NCBI GenBank assembly: GCA_012730045.1
Contig: JAAYBR010000110.1
Coordinates: 1-59,019, forward strand
From: Candidatus Hydrogenedentota bacterium
GTDB taxonomy: Bacteria; Hydrogenedentota; Hydrogenedentia; Hydrogenedentales; CAITNO01
Direction of reading: 5' to 3'
DNA length: 59,019 nt
The notes under the pieces: model-generated
Databases searched by the model: none
What the model saw: the letters and a program-made list of their open reading frames with translations, nothing else
Told to the model about the DNA's origin: nothing
Program-made: the position numbers and the translations under genes
Part shown: piece by piece, positions 35,327 to 43,788 of the stretch
How the letters are laid out: every line of letters begins with the position of its first letter
How positions within the stretch are numbered: position 1 is the first letter of the stretch

Positions 35327-36280
35327 TCACCCGCCCGCCTCCTCCGGCGTCTCCGTTTCCGGCGCGGGCGCATCCTCCTCCCCGGTTTCCGGGGCGGCCT
35401 CCGGTGCGGGCGCATCCTTCTCTCCGGTCTCCGGCGCGGGCGGGGCCTCGGGGGCGAAGCCGCCAAGGGCCTCCTGGAACCCCGGCGTCTCGCGCAGGGC
35501 GGCGAGGTCGGGGTCGAGCAGGGCCTCGCGGCGCAAAGCGTCGGAGCGGCGCGTGGCCAGGGGGAGCCATTCGAGGGCCTTCTCGTTCATGCCGCCGAGG
35601 GCGTAGAGGCAGGCGAGGTTGTAGGCGGGCTTCGGGTTTTCCGGGTCGAGCTCGTGGGCGGCCAGATAATGTTCCTCCGCCTCGGCGAGCCGCCCGAGCT
35701 GCACCAGCAGGTTCGCGTAGTTGTTGTGCGCGGCGATGTCGTCCGGGTCCAGCTCCAGCGCGCGCAGGGCGTGCTCCTCCGCCTCGGGGTACTTTTCCTG
35801 AAGCCGCAGCACGACCGCCAGGCTGTTGTGCGGGCGCGCCCAGTCCGGCTCGAGCGCGATGGCCCGGCGCAGCTCCTCCGCCGCCTCCTCCAGCCGGTCC
35901 GCCGACCGCGCCACCAGGCTGCCCAGGGAGGCGTGGGGCCAGCTCCAGTCCGGCTCCGCCATGGCGGCCCGGCGGTAGAGCGCCTCCGCGGCCGACGGGC
36001 TCCCCTCGCGCTGAAGCTGCACCGCGGTCACATAGAGCGCCCCCGGGTCGTCCAGCCCGTGCTCCTCGGCGGCCGCCGCCGCGATGCGCACGGCGGACCG
36101 GGTGTCGTCGCGCCAGGCCGCCGGATCCTCCGCGAGGAGGTCCAGCGCGTAATCCACGCGGTCTCCGGGCGCCGCCGCCGGGGCCGGCGCGCCGCCCGGC
36201 CACTGGCGGCAGACAAGCACCCCCGCCGCGAGAAGCAGCGCCGCAAAAGCGATTTTCCACGCGACACGCACCGGTCGCAC
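35327..36280 (-). CDS. Membrane-anchored TPR protein
   Basis: A 317-residue protein with an N-terminal membrane anchor (residues 9-24, IAFAALLLAAGVLVC). Residues about 80-265 hold at least four tetratricopeptide repeats with A-x-[YL]-x3-A-x3-P-x2-A spacing (for example AEALYRRAAMAEPDW, AEEHYLAAHELDPEN). The C-terminal 50 residues are a repeated acidic Pro/Glu/Ala tail (PETGEKDAPAPEA, PETGEEDAPAPET). The TPRs bind protein partners, but none can be named. It faces array 6 and a divergent dehydrogenase gene. Confidence 0.85.
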   Translation of the reverse strand: MRPVRVAWKIAFAALLLAAGVLVCRQWPGGAPAPAAAPGDRVDYALDLLAEDPAAWRDDTRSAVRIAAAAAEEHGLDDPGALYVTAVQLQREGSPSAAEALYRRAAMAEPDWSWPHASLGSLVARSADRLEEAAEELRRAIALEPDWARPHNSLAVVLRLQEKYPEAEEHALRALELDPDDIAAHNNYANLLVQLGRLAEAEEHYLAAHELDPENPKPAYNLACLYALGGMNEKALEWLPLATRRSDALRREALLDPDLAALRETPGFQEALGGFAPEAPPAPETGEKDAPAPEAAPETGEEDAPAPETETPEEAGG

Positions 36281-36391
36281 TCCTGTGCCCGGAAAGCCGG
36301 GCGGGTCCCCCTGGACACGCCCGGTCTTCCCCCTGTCAGTGTACTATACCCGCGCGCGCCGCGTGCGTGTCAGGGGAAGGGGCGCGCAAAA

Positions 36392-36561
36392 ATGGACGAG
36401 ATGGACAGAATGGACGGTATGGACAGAATGGACGGTATGGACAGAATGGACGAAATGGACAGGGTGGACACGGTGGACCAAGGGGCCCGCCCCCCCCGCC
36501 GGTCCATCTCGTCCATCTCGTCCATATCGTCCATTCTGTCCATTCCGTCCATCGTGTCCAC
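36392..36561. repeat. 9-bp repeat array 6, inverted-repeat form
   Basis: Ten left units ((A/G)TGGAC plus triplet, 36392-36481) and seven right units (GTCCA plus, 36499-36561) flank a GC-rich 17-bp spacer. It lies in the 408-bp gap between divergent genes. A weak TGGATT-17-TATGCT promoter-like pair follows at 36583-36611. Confidence 0.9.
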
Positions 36562-36688
36562 TCCCGTTCTTCCCGCGCCGACTGGATTCTTTCTTTTCGC
36601 TGGGCTATGCTTTGGGGCGGCGTTCCGGCCTCCGCCGCACGGGTGCGGCGGAGGCGCGGACTCGCCGCAACTTAGGGAGACGACCGAC

Positions 36689-37978
36689 ATGTCCGGCAGC
36701 CACGACCCCTCCAGCCCCACCCGGCGGGCCTTCCTCCAGCGCACCACGACCACGGCGGCGGCGGCCGCGGGGGTGTTCTCGGTGCTTTCGCGCGCGGCGC
36801 GGGCCGACGCGGCGGCGCCGCTGAAACTCGGGCTGGTGGGCTGCGGGCGGCGCGGCACGGGCGCGGTGATGAACGCCCTGGACGCGGACCCCAATGTGAC
36901 GCTGGTGGCGATGGGCGACCTGTTCCCCGACCAGATGGCGAAGGCGCGGGAGAAGTTCGCGGCGCGGGCGGATCGCGTGAAGGTGACGGACGAGACCTGC
37001 TTCACGGGCTTCGACGCGGCGGACAAAGTGGCGGCGTGCGACGTGGACGTGGTGATGCTCTGCGAACCGCCCGGCTTCCGGCCCGCGCACTTCCAGGCCG
37101 CCGTGGAGGCGGGCCGCCATGTGTTCATGGAAAAGCCCGGGGCCGTGTGCCCCGCGGGCGTGCGCTCCGTGCTGGCGTCGGCGGCGCTGGCGGACCAGAA
37201 GGGCCTGTGCGTCGTGGCGGGCACCCAGCGCCGCCACCAGAAGCCCTACCAGGAGGTCATCAGGCGCCTCCAGGACGGGGCCGTCGGCGACATCGTGTCC
37301 GCGAGCTGCTACTGGATCGGCGACTACGGGTACTACCCGGCGGTGCTCCGGCAGGACGGCTGGTCGGACGTGGAGGCCCAGATCCGCAACTGGAACTACC
37401 ATGCGTGGCTCTCGGGCGACCACATCGTGGAGCAGCACCTGCACAACATTGACGTGATCCACTGGGTGCTCGGCCAGAACCCGGTCAAGTGCCTCGGCAT
37501 GGGCGGCCGCCAGCAGCGCACGGGCCCGGAGTTCGGCCACATCTACGACCATTTCTCCGTGGAGTTCGAGTATCCGGGCGGCGTGCTGGTGCAGAGCCTC
37601 TGCCGCCAGATGCAGGACACCGAGGGCCGGGTGAACGAGCACGTCGTCGGCACGAAGGGCGCCGCGGTGCCCGGCAACAGCATCCGCGGCGGCAGGAAGC
37701 CCTACACCTTCCGGGGCGACGCGTCGGACCCCTATGTGCAGGAGCACGCGGACCTCTACGCGGCCATCCGCTCGGGCAACCGGATCACCGAGGCGCACGC
37801 CCTGGCCCAGAGCACCCTGGCCGCCGTCATGGGCCGCATGTCCGCCTACACCGGCCAGACCGTGACCTGGGACTTCGCGCTCAACCAGAGCACGCTCGAT
37901 CTGACGCCCAAGAACCAGGCCTTCGGCGACCTGCCCCAGGCCCCGGTTGCCATGCCGGGGGTGACCCCGCTGGTGTGA
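36689..37978 (+). CDS. Gfo/Idh/MocA-family oxidoreductase with Tat signal (second)
   Basis: A 429-residue secreted dehydrogenase-type protein. The Tat motif TRRAFLQ is at residues 11-17. The Rossmann loop is LVGCGRRGTGAV (about 49-60). The catalytic Lys is in VFMEKPGAVCP (about 148), and the GDHIVEQHLHNIDVIHW segment provides the active-site His. It is paralogous to the 28-kb copy but belongs to a different subfamily, as the C-terminal domain differs strongly. ATG at 36689 with AGGGAGA upstream. It stands alone behind array 6 and probably oxidises a periplasmic sugar or cyclitol. Confidence 0.92.
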   Translation: MSGSHDPSSPTRRAFLQRTTTTAAAAAGVFSVLSRAARADAAAPLKLGLVGCGRRGTGAVMNALDADPNVTLVAMGDLFPDQMAKAREKFAARADRVKVTDETCFTGFDAADKVAACDVDVVMLCEPPGFRPAHFQAAVEAGRHVFMEKPGAVCPAGVRSVLASAALADQKGLCVVAGTQRRHQKPYQEVIRRLQDGAVGDIVSASCYWIGDYGYYPAVLRQDGWSDVEAQIRNWNYHAWLSGDHIVEQHLHNIDVIHWVLGQNPVKCLGMGGRQQRTGPEFGHIYDHFSVEFEYPGGVLVQSLCRQMQDTEGRVNEHVVGTKGAAVPGNSIRGGRKPYTFRGDASDPYVQEHADLYAAIRSGNRITEAHALAQSTLAAVMGRMSAYTGQTVTWDFALNQSTLDLTPKNQAFGDLPQAPVAMPGVTPLV

Positions 37979-37982
37979 GGGC

Positions 37983-38012
37983 GTGACACGCCCGGCCCCG
38001 ATGCGGTACCAT
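37983..38012 (+). promoter_or_regulatory. Promoter that would give a leaderless RbsA-like mRNA
   Basis: GTGACA (37983-37988) and TACCAT (38007-38012) are 18 bp apart. Only six bases separate the -10 from the ATG at 38019, so transcription would begin at the start codon. No Shine-Dalgarno sequence is visible there. Confidence 0.35.
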
Positions 38013-38018
38013 GCGCCC

Positions 38019-39509
38019 ATGGCCGAGCATGTGCTGGAAATGCGGAACGTGACCAAGCGGTTCCCCGGCGTGACCGCGCTGGACGGCGTGTGTCTGGCCG
38101 TGCGGCCCGGGGAAATCCATGCGCTGGTGGGGGAGAACGGCGCGGGCAAGTCCACGCTCATGAAGATCCTCGCCGGGGCCCAGCCCATGGACGGGGGAGA
38201 GATTCTCCTGGACGGCATGCCCGTCCATATCCGCACGCCCCACGACGCGCAGGCCCTCGGGATCAGCATGATCCACCAGGAGTTCAACCTGGTCCCCCGC
38301 CTGAGCGTGGCGGAGAACATGTTCCTCGGCCGCCTGCCGTCGCGCGGCACGCCGCGCCGCGTGGACTGGCGCCGGGCATACGCCGGGGCCGGCGACGTGC
38401 TTGCCCGCATCGGCGCGGAGATTGACCCGCGCCGCCCCGTGGGCGAGCTGAGCATCGCCCAGCGGCAGATGGTGGAGATCGCCAAGGCCCTCACGGTCAA
38501 CGCGCGCATCCTCGTCATGGACGAGCCGTCGGCCACGCTGACGGACCACGAGCTGCGCGCCCTCTTCCGCCTCATCCGCGAACTGCGGCGGCAGGACATC
38601 GCCGTCGTCTACATTTCCCACCGGCTGGAGGAGCTGTTCGAGATCGCCGACCGTGTCACCGTCATGCGCGACGGGGCCTGGGTCGGCACGCACGACGTCT
38701 GCGACCTCACCCGCGAGGACGTCATCCAGAAGATGGTGGGCCGCGAGCTGGCGAATGAATACCCCGTGAGCCCCCGGCCCCGCGGACCCGAGCGCCTGCG
38801 CGTCGAGGGGCTGTCCCGGCCCGGCGCCTTCGAGGACGTGTCGTTCACCCTGCACGCGGGCGAGATCCTCGGCCTCACCGGCCTCGTGGGCGCGGGGCGC
38901 ACCGAGGTCGCCCGGGCGGTCTTCGGCGCGGACCGCGCGGCGCGCGGCGCGGTGTTCCTCGACGGCGCCCCGGCGCGCATCCGGTCCCCGCGCGACGCCG
39001 TCCGCCTGGGCGTCGCCCTGCTCACAGAGGACCGCAAGGGGCAGGGCCTCGTGCTGAACATGTCCGTCCGCGAGAATGTGACCCTGTCCAACCTGGGCGC
39101 CCTGGGGCCGGGGCCCCTGCTGCTGCCGGGCCGCGAGCGCGAACCCGCCGCGCGGCTGTCCGAAGAGCTTCAGGTGAAAACCCCGTCCATCGAGCAGGCC
39201 GTGCGCTTCCTCAGCGGCGGAAACCAGCAGAAGGTCGTGCTGGCCAAGTGGCTCTTCACCGGCGCGCGCGTGCTCATTTTCGACGAGCCGACCCGCGGCA
39301 TAGACGTGGGGGCCAAGGCGGAGATCTACCGCCTCATTGACCGTCTCGCCGCCGGGGGCGCGGCCCTCCTGGTGATTTCCAGCGAGCTGCCCGAAATCCT
39401 CGGCATCTGCGACCGCATCCTCGTCATGCACGAGGGCCGCCTGCGCGGGGAACTCCCCCGCGAAGGCACCACCCAGGAGGACATCATGCGCCTGGCAACG
39501 GGGGGGTAG
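38019..39509 (+). CDS. Sugar ABC transporter ATP-binding protein, RbsA/MglA type
   Basis: A 496-residue double-ATPase. Domain 1 (residues 1-230) has Walker A GENGAGKST (about 40), signature LSIAQRQMVEIAKAL and Walker B ILVMDEPSATLT. Domain 2 (about 255-490) has a degenerate Walker A (GLVGAGRTE), an intact LSGGNQQKVVLAKWL and Walker B VLIFDEPTRGID, the pattern of ribose/galactose importers. The start was placed at the third in-frame ATG because it opens the conserved EHVLEMRNVTKRFPGV segment. No permease or binding-protein gene lies next to it, so it must pair with membrane subunits encoded elsewhere. Confidence 0.92.
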   Translation: MAEHVLEMRNVTKRFPGVTALDGVCLAVRPGEIHALVGENGAGKSTLMKILAGAQPMDGGEILLDGMPVHIRTPHDAQALGISMIHQEFNLVPRLSVAENMFLGRLPSRGTPRRVDWRRAYAGAGDVLARIGAEIDPRRPVGELSIAQRQMVEIAKALTVNARILVMDEPSATLTDHELRALFRLIRELRRQDIAVVYISHRLEELFEIADRVTVMRDGAWVGTHDVCDLTREDVIQKMVGRELANEYPVSPRPRGPERLRVEGLSRPGAFEDVSFTLHAGEILGLTGLVGAGRTEVARAVFGADRAARGAVFLDGAPARIRSPRDAVRLGVALLTEDRKGQGLVLNMSVRENVTLSNLGALGPGPLLLPGREREPAARLSEELQVKTPSIEQAVRFLSGGNQQKVVLAKWLFTGARVLIFDEPTRGIDVGAKAEIYRLIDRLAAGGAALLVISSELPEILGICDRILVMHEGRLRGELPREGTTQEDIMRLATGG

Positions 39510-39562
39510 GGGAGTCTGGAGTCTGGAGTCCAGAGTCTGGAGGAAGAGGGGAGAGGGGAACA

Positions 39563-39727
39563 TCGGACCGATCGGTCGGATCCGACGGATCAGTCGGAGG
39601 GAGGGCGTTGGTCCGGCCTGTCTGACCTGTCCGACCCGTCCGACCCGTCTGACCCGTCCGACCTATCCGACCTGTCCGACCCGTCCGACCCGTCCGACCC
39701 GTCCGGCCTGTCTGACCTGTCCGCCGC
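39563..39727. repeat. 9-bp repeat array 7, sequence variant overlapping a CDS
   Basis: Thirteen right units of GTCCGACCY type (39611-39727) face four left units of TCGGACCGA/TCGGTCGGA type (39563-39598). The period and inverted layout match the GTCCAT arrays, but the core is GTCCGAC. The right arm lies inside the GT9 coding sequence and encodes a DxS-type tripeptide tail; the left arm covers the stop codon. Confidence 0.85.
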
Positions 39728-40774
39728 CTTTGCCGGCCGTCTCTCCGGCTTCAGCAGCCCCAGTCCGGCCTCCCAGGCCTCCTGCGGGGTGATCCGGGCG
39801 AGGAGTTCGGGGCCGCGGGCGCGGTCTATGGGCTTGTCGGGGGGGGTGTCGCCGCCGTAGAGCACGGCGCAGGGGGGGCGCAGGGGGCTGTGCATGCGGG
39901 GGTCGGTGCCGCCGAAAAGGCCGACCACGGGGACGTTTACCGCCGAGGCGATGTGCATGGGGCCGGTGTCGCCGCCGATGAACAGGTCGCTGCGCAGCAG
40001 GAGCGCCGCCAGATGCTTCAGCGTGGGGGTTTCGGGCGCGATTTCGGGGTTGCGCCTGGCGAGGGACTGGACCTTCTCCACGACCCCGCGCTGCCCCGGC
40101 GCCCAGGTCAGCAGCACCTCGAAGCGCCCGTCGGCGAGCAGCAGGTCCGCCAGGGCGGCGAAATGCGTCAGGGGCCACTGCTTCTCGGCGCGGTCCACCG
40201 GCGCGTGCAGCACCACCAGGCGCTTGCCGCCGTGGAACTTGTCCGTGAGGTACTCGTCCACCTCGTCCTGGACGGCGTCGGGAATCTCGATTTCGACCTC
40301 GAGGTTGAGGCGCTTCGCGCCGAAGACCCTCACCAGCTCCAGGTTTTCCTCGATGCGGTTCATCCGCGCGGCGGGGAGCCGGACCCGCTGGCTGGCGAAG
40401 AGGGCGCTGCCCTCCTGGCTGCGGGGGCGGGCGAAGGCGACGCGCTTCCGGGCGAGCGAGGCGCCCATGATCAGGCCGCTTTTGGCGATGCCGTGGAAGT
40501 CGAAGACGACGTCATAGCGGTTGCGGCGGATTTCACGGCAGAACCGGAGAAAGGCGGTCGTGGCGGACCAGGCGTCGTCCGGACGGGGGAACACGATGAC
40601 CCGGTCCAGCGCGGGGTGCCCCTCCAGGATGCCCGCGCTCTTCGGCTCGACGGCCCAGTCAATCTGGGCGTGGGGGTGCAGGTCGCGCAGGGCATGCAGC
40701 GCCGGCAGCACGCGCACCACGTCGCCGATGGCGCTCAGGCGGATGATCAGGATGCGGGGCACGCCGTTGAGCAT
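39590..40774 (-). CDS. Family 9 glycosyltransferase (heptosyltransferase-like) with repeat-encoded tail
   Basis: A 394-residue GT-B enzyme of the lipopolysaccharide heptosyltransferase family. It opens with RILIIRLSAIGDVVRVLPAL and contains the nucleotide-sugar site DLFIGGDTGPMHIASA with VVGLFGGTDP (about 257-290). The start is set at the ATG at 40774; a GTG at 40804 is possible. The last ~43 residues are a low-complexity chain of Asp-Gly-Ser / Asp-Arg-Ser triplets encoded by 9-bp repeat array 7. This tail is absent from ordinary family members and likely arose by repeat invasion of the 3' end. The function is addition of a sugar to an outer-membrane glycolipid core. Confidence 0.9.
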   Translation of the reverse strand: MLNGVPRILIIRLSAIGDVVRVLPALHALRDLHPHAQIDWAVEPKSAGILEGHPALDRVIVFPRPDDAWSATTAFLRFCREIRRNRYDVVFDFHGIAKSGLIMGASLARKRVAFARPRSQEGSALFASQRVRLPAARMNRIEENLELVRVFGAKRLNLEVEIEIPDAVQDEVDEYLTDKFHGGKRLVVLHAPVDRAEKQWPLTHFAALADLLLADGRFEVLLTWAPGQRGVVEKVQSLARRNPEIAPETPTLKHLAALLLRSDLFIGGDTGPMHIASAVNVPVVGLFGGTDPRMHSPLRPPCAVLYGGDTPPDKPIDRARGPELLARITPQEAWEAGLGLLKPERRPAKAADRSDRPDGSDGSDGSDRSDRSDGSDGSDGSDRSDRPDQRPPSD

Positions 40775-40876
40775 GAACGGGTTCCGGACGGTTGGGGCGG
40801 GCACCCCCCGGAGGACGGCATGCCCGCCCGTGAGAGGATGCGGGACAGGCGCGGCGCCCGGCCCGGAAATTCAAAA

Positions 40877-40966
40877 TGGCGGAGAGAGAGGGATTCGAAC
40901 CCTCGGTACGCTTCCGCGCACACACGCTTTCCAAGCGTGCACCTTCAACCACTCGGTCATCTCTCC
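40877..40966 (-). tRNA. tRNA-Ser (anticodon GGA)
   Basis: Read on the minus strand: acceptor GGAGAGA pairs with TCTCTCC. The anticodon stem CACGC/GCGTG encloses the loop TTGGAAA with anticodon GGA. A long class II variable arm is present, and the T stem GAGGG/CCCTC carries TTCGAAT. Discriminator G and an encoded CCA follow. It reads UCC and UCU codons. Confidence 0.97.
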
Positions 40967-40978
40967 GGGGCGGCGCAG

Positions 40979-41008
40979 ATTATAGGGGTTTTGGCAGGGG
41001 GAATGCAA
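40979..41008 (-). promoter_or_regulatory. Promoter of tRNA-Ser
   Basis: On the minus strand a perfect TATAAT (40984-40979) lies 18 bp after TTGCAT (41008-41003). The predicted start falls just upstream of the tRNA 5' end at 40966. Confidence 0.65.
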
Positions 41009-41254
41009 AGACGGGGCGGCGGGCGCGGACGCCGCCGTTCCGGGGATTCCGGGTTTCCTTTGAATCGCCCGCCGGCCCCGTGATAGGATACCTTTCCCGC
41101 GTGTCGTCACCCTGCGGGAACCGGCGGCGGTTCCCGTCCCGGCGGGTGTTCGGGCTGAGCACCGCGCGCCGGGCCTCACTCACGGGGGCAAGAGCCGGCC
41201 TTCCCGGGCCGGGGCGTGCCTTCGGACGGGGCGCAGAAATACGGAAACGACCCT

Positions 41255-42748
41255 ATGTACATTGGCAGCCAGACAAGCAGCACCCTTGTGGACGTGTTCC
41301 GCATCGGCCTGCAGGAAGTCATCAAAGCCACGGGGTTGCCGGAGGAAGTCCGGTTCAACACGGACAACTGCACCCTGTTCATCCGGGGCACGGACCTCGC
41401 CAACCGGATAGACCAGCTGCGGATCCTCTTCAAGCCCAAGGCCGGCGTGACCCAGGAGGAGCTGGAGAAGGGGGTCGCCTCGACACGGATCAACTGCCGG
41501 GTCAAGCTGGAGGAGGGCACCGTCAAGCTGGGCGTGCCCGCCTTCGAGTGGCGCCAGCTCCAGCAGCTTCTCCCCATAGACGCGCTGGTCGAGCATTTCA
41601 TCGTCAAGTCCCTGCGCTCGGCCACCTGGAGCCTCGAAGTCGAGAAGTACATGGAGTCCGGCTTCAACATCAACGTGCTCATCGAGGAGATGAAGCGGCT
41701 GAAGGCGTCGGACCTCCACCTGCGCGCGGGCAACCGCCCCTTTGTGCGCGTGGACAACGACCTGCAGCCGCTCGAGAACTGCCCCGCCATCACGGCGGAG
41801 GACATGCGCAAGTTCGTCCTCCAGCTCGGCGGCCCCGACGAGATGCGGCTGCTGGAGACGGAGCGCGAGTCGAGCTTCCAGTACCACGCCGTCGGCGTCG
41901 GCTACCTGCGCTGTTCCGGCTACATCAAGCAGAAGGCCCTGGCGCTGGCCGTCCGCCTCATCCCCGAGGCGCCGCTCCCCTTTCCCGCGCTGAACATTCC
42001 CGACGTCGTGGCCTCGGTCTGCTTCAAGCACCGGGGCCTTTTTTTGGTCTGCGGCGTCACCGGCTCCGGCAAGTCCACCACCCTCGCCGCCATGATTGAC
42101 TTCATCAACGAGCGGCGCCGCAGCCACATCATCACGGTCGAGGACCCCATCGAGTACGTGTACACCGACAAGTCGAGCATCATCTCGCAGCGGCAGGTCG
42201 GGCGCGACACCCACTCCTTCGCCAACGCCCTGCGCGGCGCCCTCCGCGAGGACCCCGACGTGATTCTCGTCGGCGAAATGCGCGACATCGAGACCATCCG
42301 CGCCGGCCTCAGCGCGGCGGAGACCGGCCACCTCGTGTTCAGCACCCTGCACACGACCACGTCGGTGGACACGATCAACCGCATGATCAGCTACTTCCCC
42401 CAGAACGAGCGCGACCTCATCCGCCAGGAAATCGCCTACACCCTCCAGGGCGTGGTGTGCCAGCGCCTCCTCAAGCGCATCGGCGGCGGCCGCATCCCGG
42501 CGGTGGAGATCCTCCTCGGCGGGCGGCCCATCGTCCGCGACGCCATCCTCGACGGCGACCTGGACAAGCTCTACGGCATCATCGAGGTGGACAGCGACAT
42601 GCGCAGCTTCGACCAGTACGCCGTGGAGCTGTACCAGAAGGGGCTCGTGACCAAGGAGGAGGCCATCACCTCGTGCAGCAACGAGGAGGGCTTCCAGCGC
42701 ATCATCTCGGGCATCAAGGGCACCGAGGGCCGCCGCCTCCTCAAGTAG
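41255..42748 (+). CDS. pilT: PilT-type twitching motility ATPase
   Basis: A 497-residue cytoplasmic hexameric ATPase that retracts type IV pili. The first ~145 residues are an extra N-terminal domain not found in classical PilT (about 345 residues). The core begins near NINVLIEEMKRLKASDLHLRAG. It shows Walker A GVTGSGKSTT (about 268), the Asp box ITVEDPIEYVY, Walker B-type VILVGEMRD, and the His box AETGHLVFSTLHT. The PilT-type AIRNLIRE motif is not evident near the C-terminus, so a PilU-like or divergent role is possible. ATG at 41255 was preferred to the GTG at 41216. Its end overlaps the convergent EamA gene by 8 bp. Confidence 0.88.
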   Translation: MYIGSQTSSTLVDVFRIGLQEVIKATGLPEEVRFNTDNCTLFIRGTDLANRIDQLRILFKPKAGVTQEELEKGVASTRINCRVKLEEGTVKLGVPAFEWRQLQQLLPIDALVEHFIVKSLRSATWSLEVEKYMESGFNINVLIEEMKRLKASDLHLRAGNRPFVRVDNDLQPLENCPAITAEDMRKFVLQLGGPDEMRLLETERESSFQYHAVGVGYLRCSGYIKQKALALAVRLIPEAPLPFPALNIPDVVASVCFKHRGLFLVCGVTGSGKSTTLAAMIDFINERRRSHIITVEDPIEYVYTDKSSIISQRQVGRDTHSFANALRGALREDPDVILVGEMRDIETIRAGLSAAETGHLVFSTLHTTTSVDTINRMISYFPQNERDLIRQEIAYTLQGVVCQRLLKRIGGGRIPAVEILLGGRPIVRDAILDGDLDKLYGIIEVDSDMRSFDQYAVELYQKGLVTKEEAITSCSNEEGFQRIISGIKGTEGRRLLK

Positions 42749-43718
42749 GCCCCGGATCCTCCTCGTCCGGCGACCGCCGCGCCCGCACCACCAGCGCGCT
42801 CCCCCCGATCAGCAGCGCCGCCCCCGCCCACTGCACCGCGTTCATCGCCTCGTCCGGCCACAGCGCCAGCGCCACGGCGTACGTCGCCAGCGGGTTCAAA
42901 AGGTGCAGCGTCGTGCAGAAGGCCGCCCCCAGCCGCACCTGCGCGTAGTGGAACGCGCTGTGCGACAGGCTGATGCTCACCGCCCCCGACAAAAACGCCA
43001 CCGCCGCCACCCCCGGCCCCGCCGACACCACCTGGCCCGCGTCCCCCTTGCACAGCATCACCGGCAGGAAGCCGACCGTCGCCATGTTCGCCACGAGGGT
43101 GAACATCGGCACCGGGTGCAGGTCGCGGCACGCGTGGCGGCTCGCCACGATGTACACCGCCCAGCACACGTTCACCAGCATCAGCAGCCAGAAGGAGAGG
43201 TCCGGCGACGGCAGCGCCCCCGCCCCCGGCGCCTTCAGCAGCACCCCCCACACCCCGAACAGCGACAGCACCGCCCCCGCCAGAAAGCGCGGGTCGCGGA
43301 TCACCCCCCGCTCCTCGCGGAACGCCGCATAGCTCAGCAGCGCCACCATCGGCACCTGGAGCTTCACCACCAGCTGCGCCGACGTCGCCGTCGTCTGGTA
43401 GATCGCCACCGTCCACGCCGTCTGCATCAGCACCACCAGCAGGCTGATCCCCAGCAGCGCCCGCCACCGCCCCAGCGCCTGCCGCAGCTCGCGCGGGTAG
43501 AACACGGCGCACCAAGGCGTCAGCGCCGCCGCCGCGCTCGCATACCGCACAAAGGACTGCGTGTACGCGTCATAATGCGGCGAAAGATACCGGATGAACA
43601 CCGGCGCCAGCGCCCACCCCAACGCCGACACCCCCAGCGCCGCCCACGCCCACCCCAACCCCGGCGCAAAGGGGCTTTCCGTCGGGGAACCGGCGGCGGG
43701 TGCGGGCTTCGTCGTCAT
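42741..43718 (-). CDS. EamA/DMT-family transporter
   Basis: A 325-residue integral membrane protein with ten predicted helices in two EamA halves. Typical segments are the opening PVFIRYLSPHYDAYTQSFVRY, VVKLQVPMVALLSY at the end of the first repeat, and LNPLATYAVALALWPDEAMNAVQWAGAALLIGGSALV at the end of the second. It probably exports small metabolites or amino acids; the substrate cannot be told. The start is ATG 43718. It stands alone and converges on pilT with an 8-bp coding overlap. Confidence 0.9.
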   Translation of the reverse strand: MTTKPAPAAGSPTESPFAPGLGWAWAALGVSALGWALAPVFIRYLSPHYDAYTQSFVRYASAAAALTPWCAVFYPRELRQALGRWRALLGISLLVVLMQTAWTVAIYQTTATSAQLVVKLQVPMVALLSYAAFREERGVIRDPRFLAGAVLSLFGVWGVLLKAPGAGALPSPDLSFWLLMLVNVCWAVYIVASRHACRDLHPVPMFTLVANMATVGFLPVMLCKGDAGQVVSAGPGVAAVAFLSGAVSISLSHSAFHYAQVRLGAAFCTTLHLLNPLATYAVALALWPDEAMNAVQWAGAALLIGGSALVVRARRSPDEEDPGPT

Positions 43719-43788
43719 GCGGGGGAGGCTCCGTGCGGGGGAAGGATTAAGATTTCGAGTATACCACAGGCCCCGCAGGCGTCCGGGA

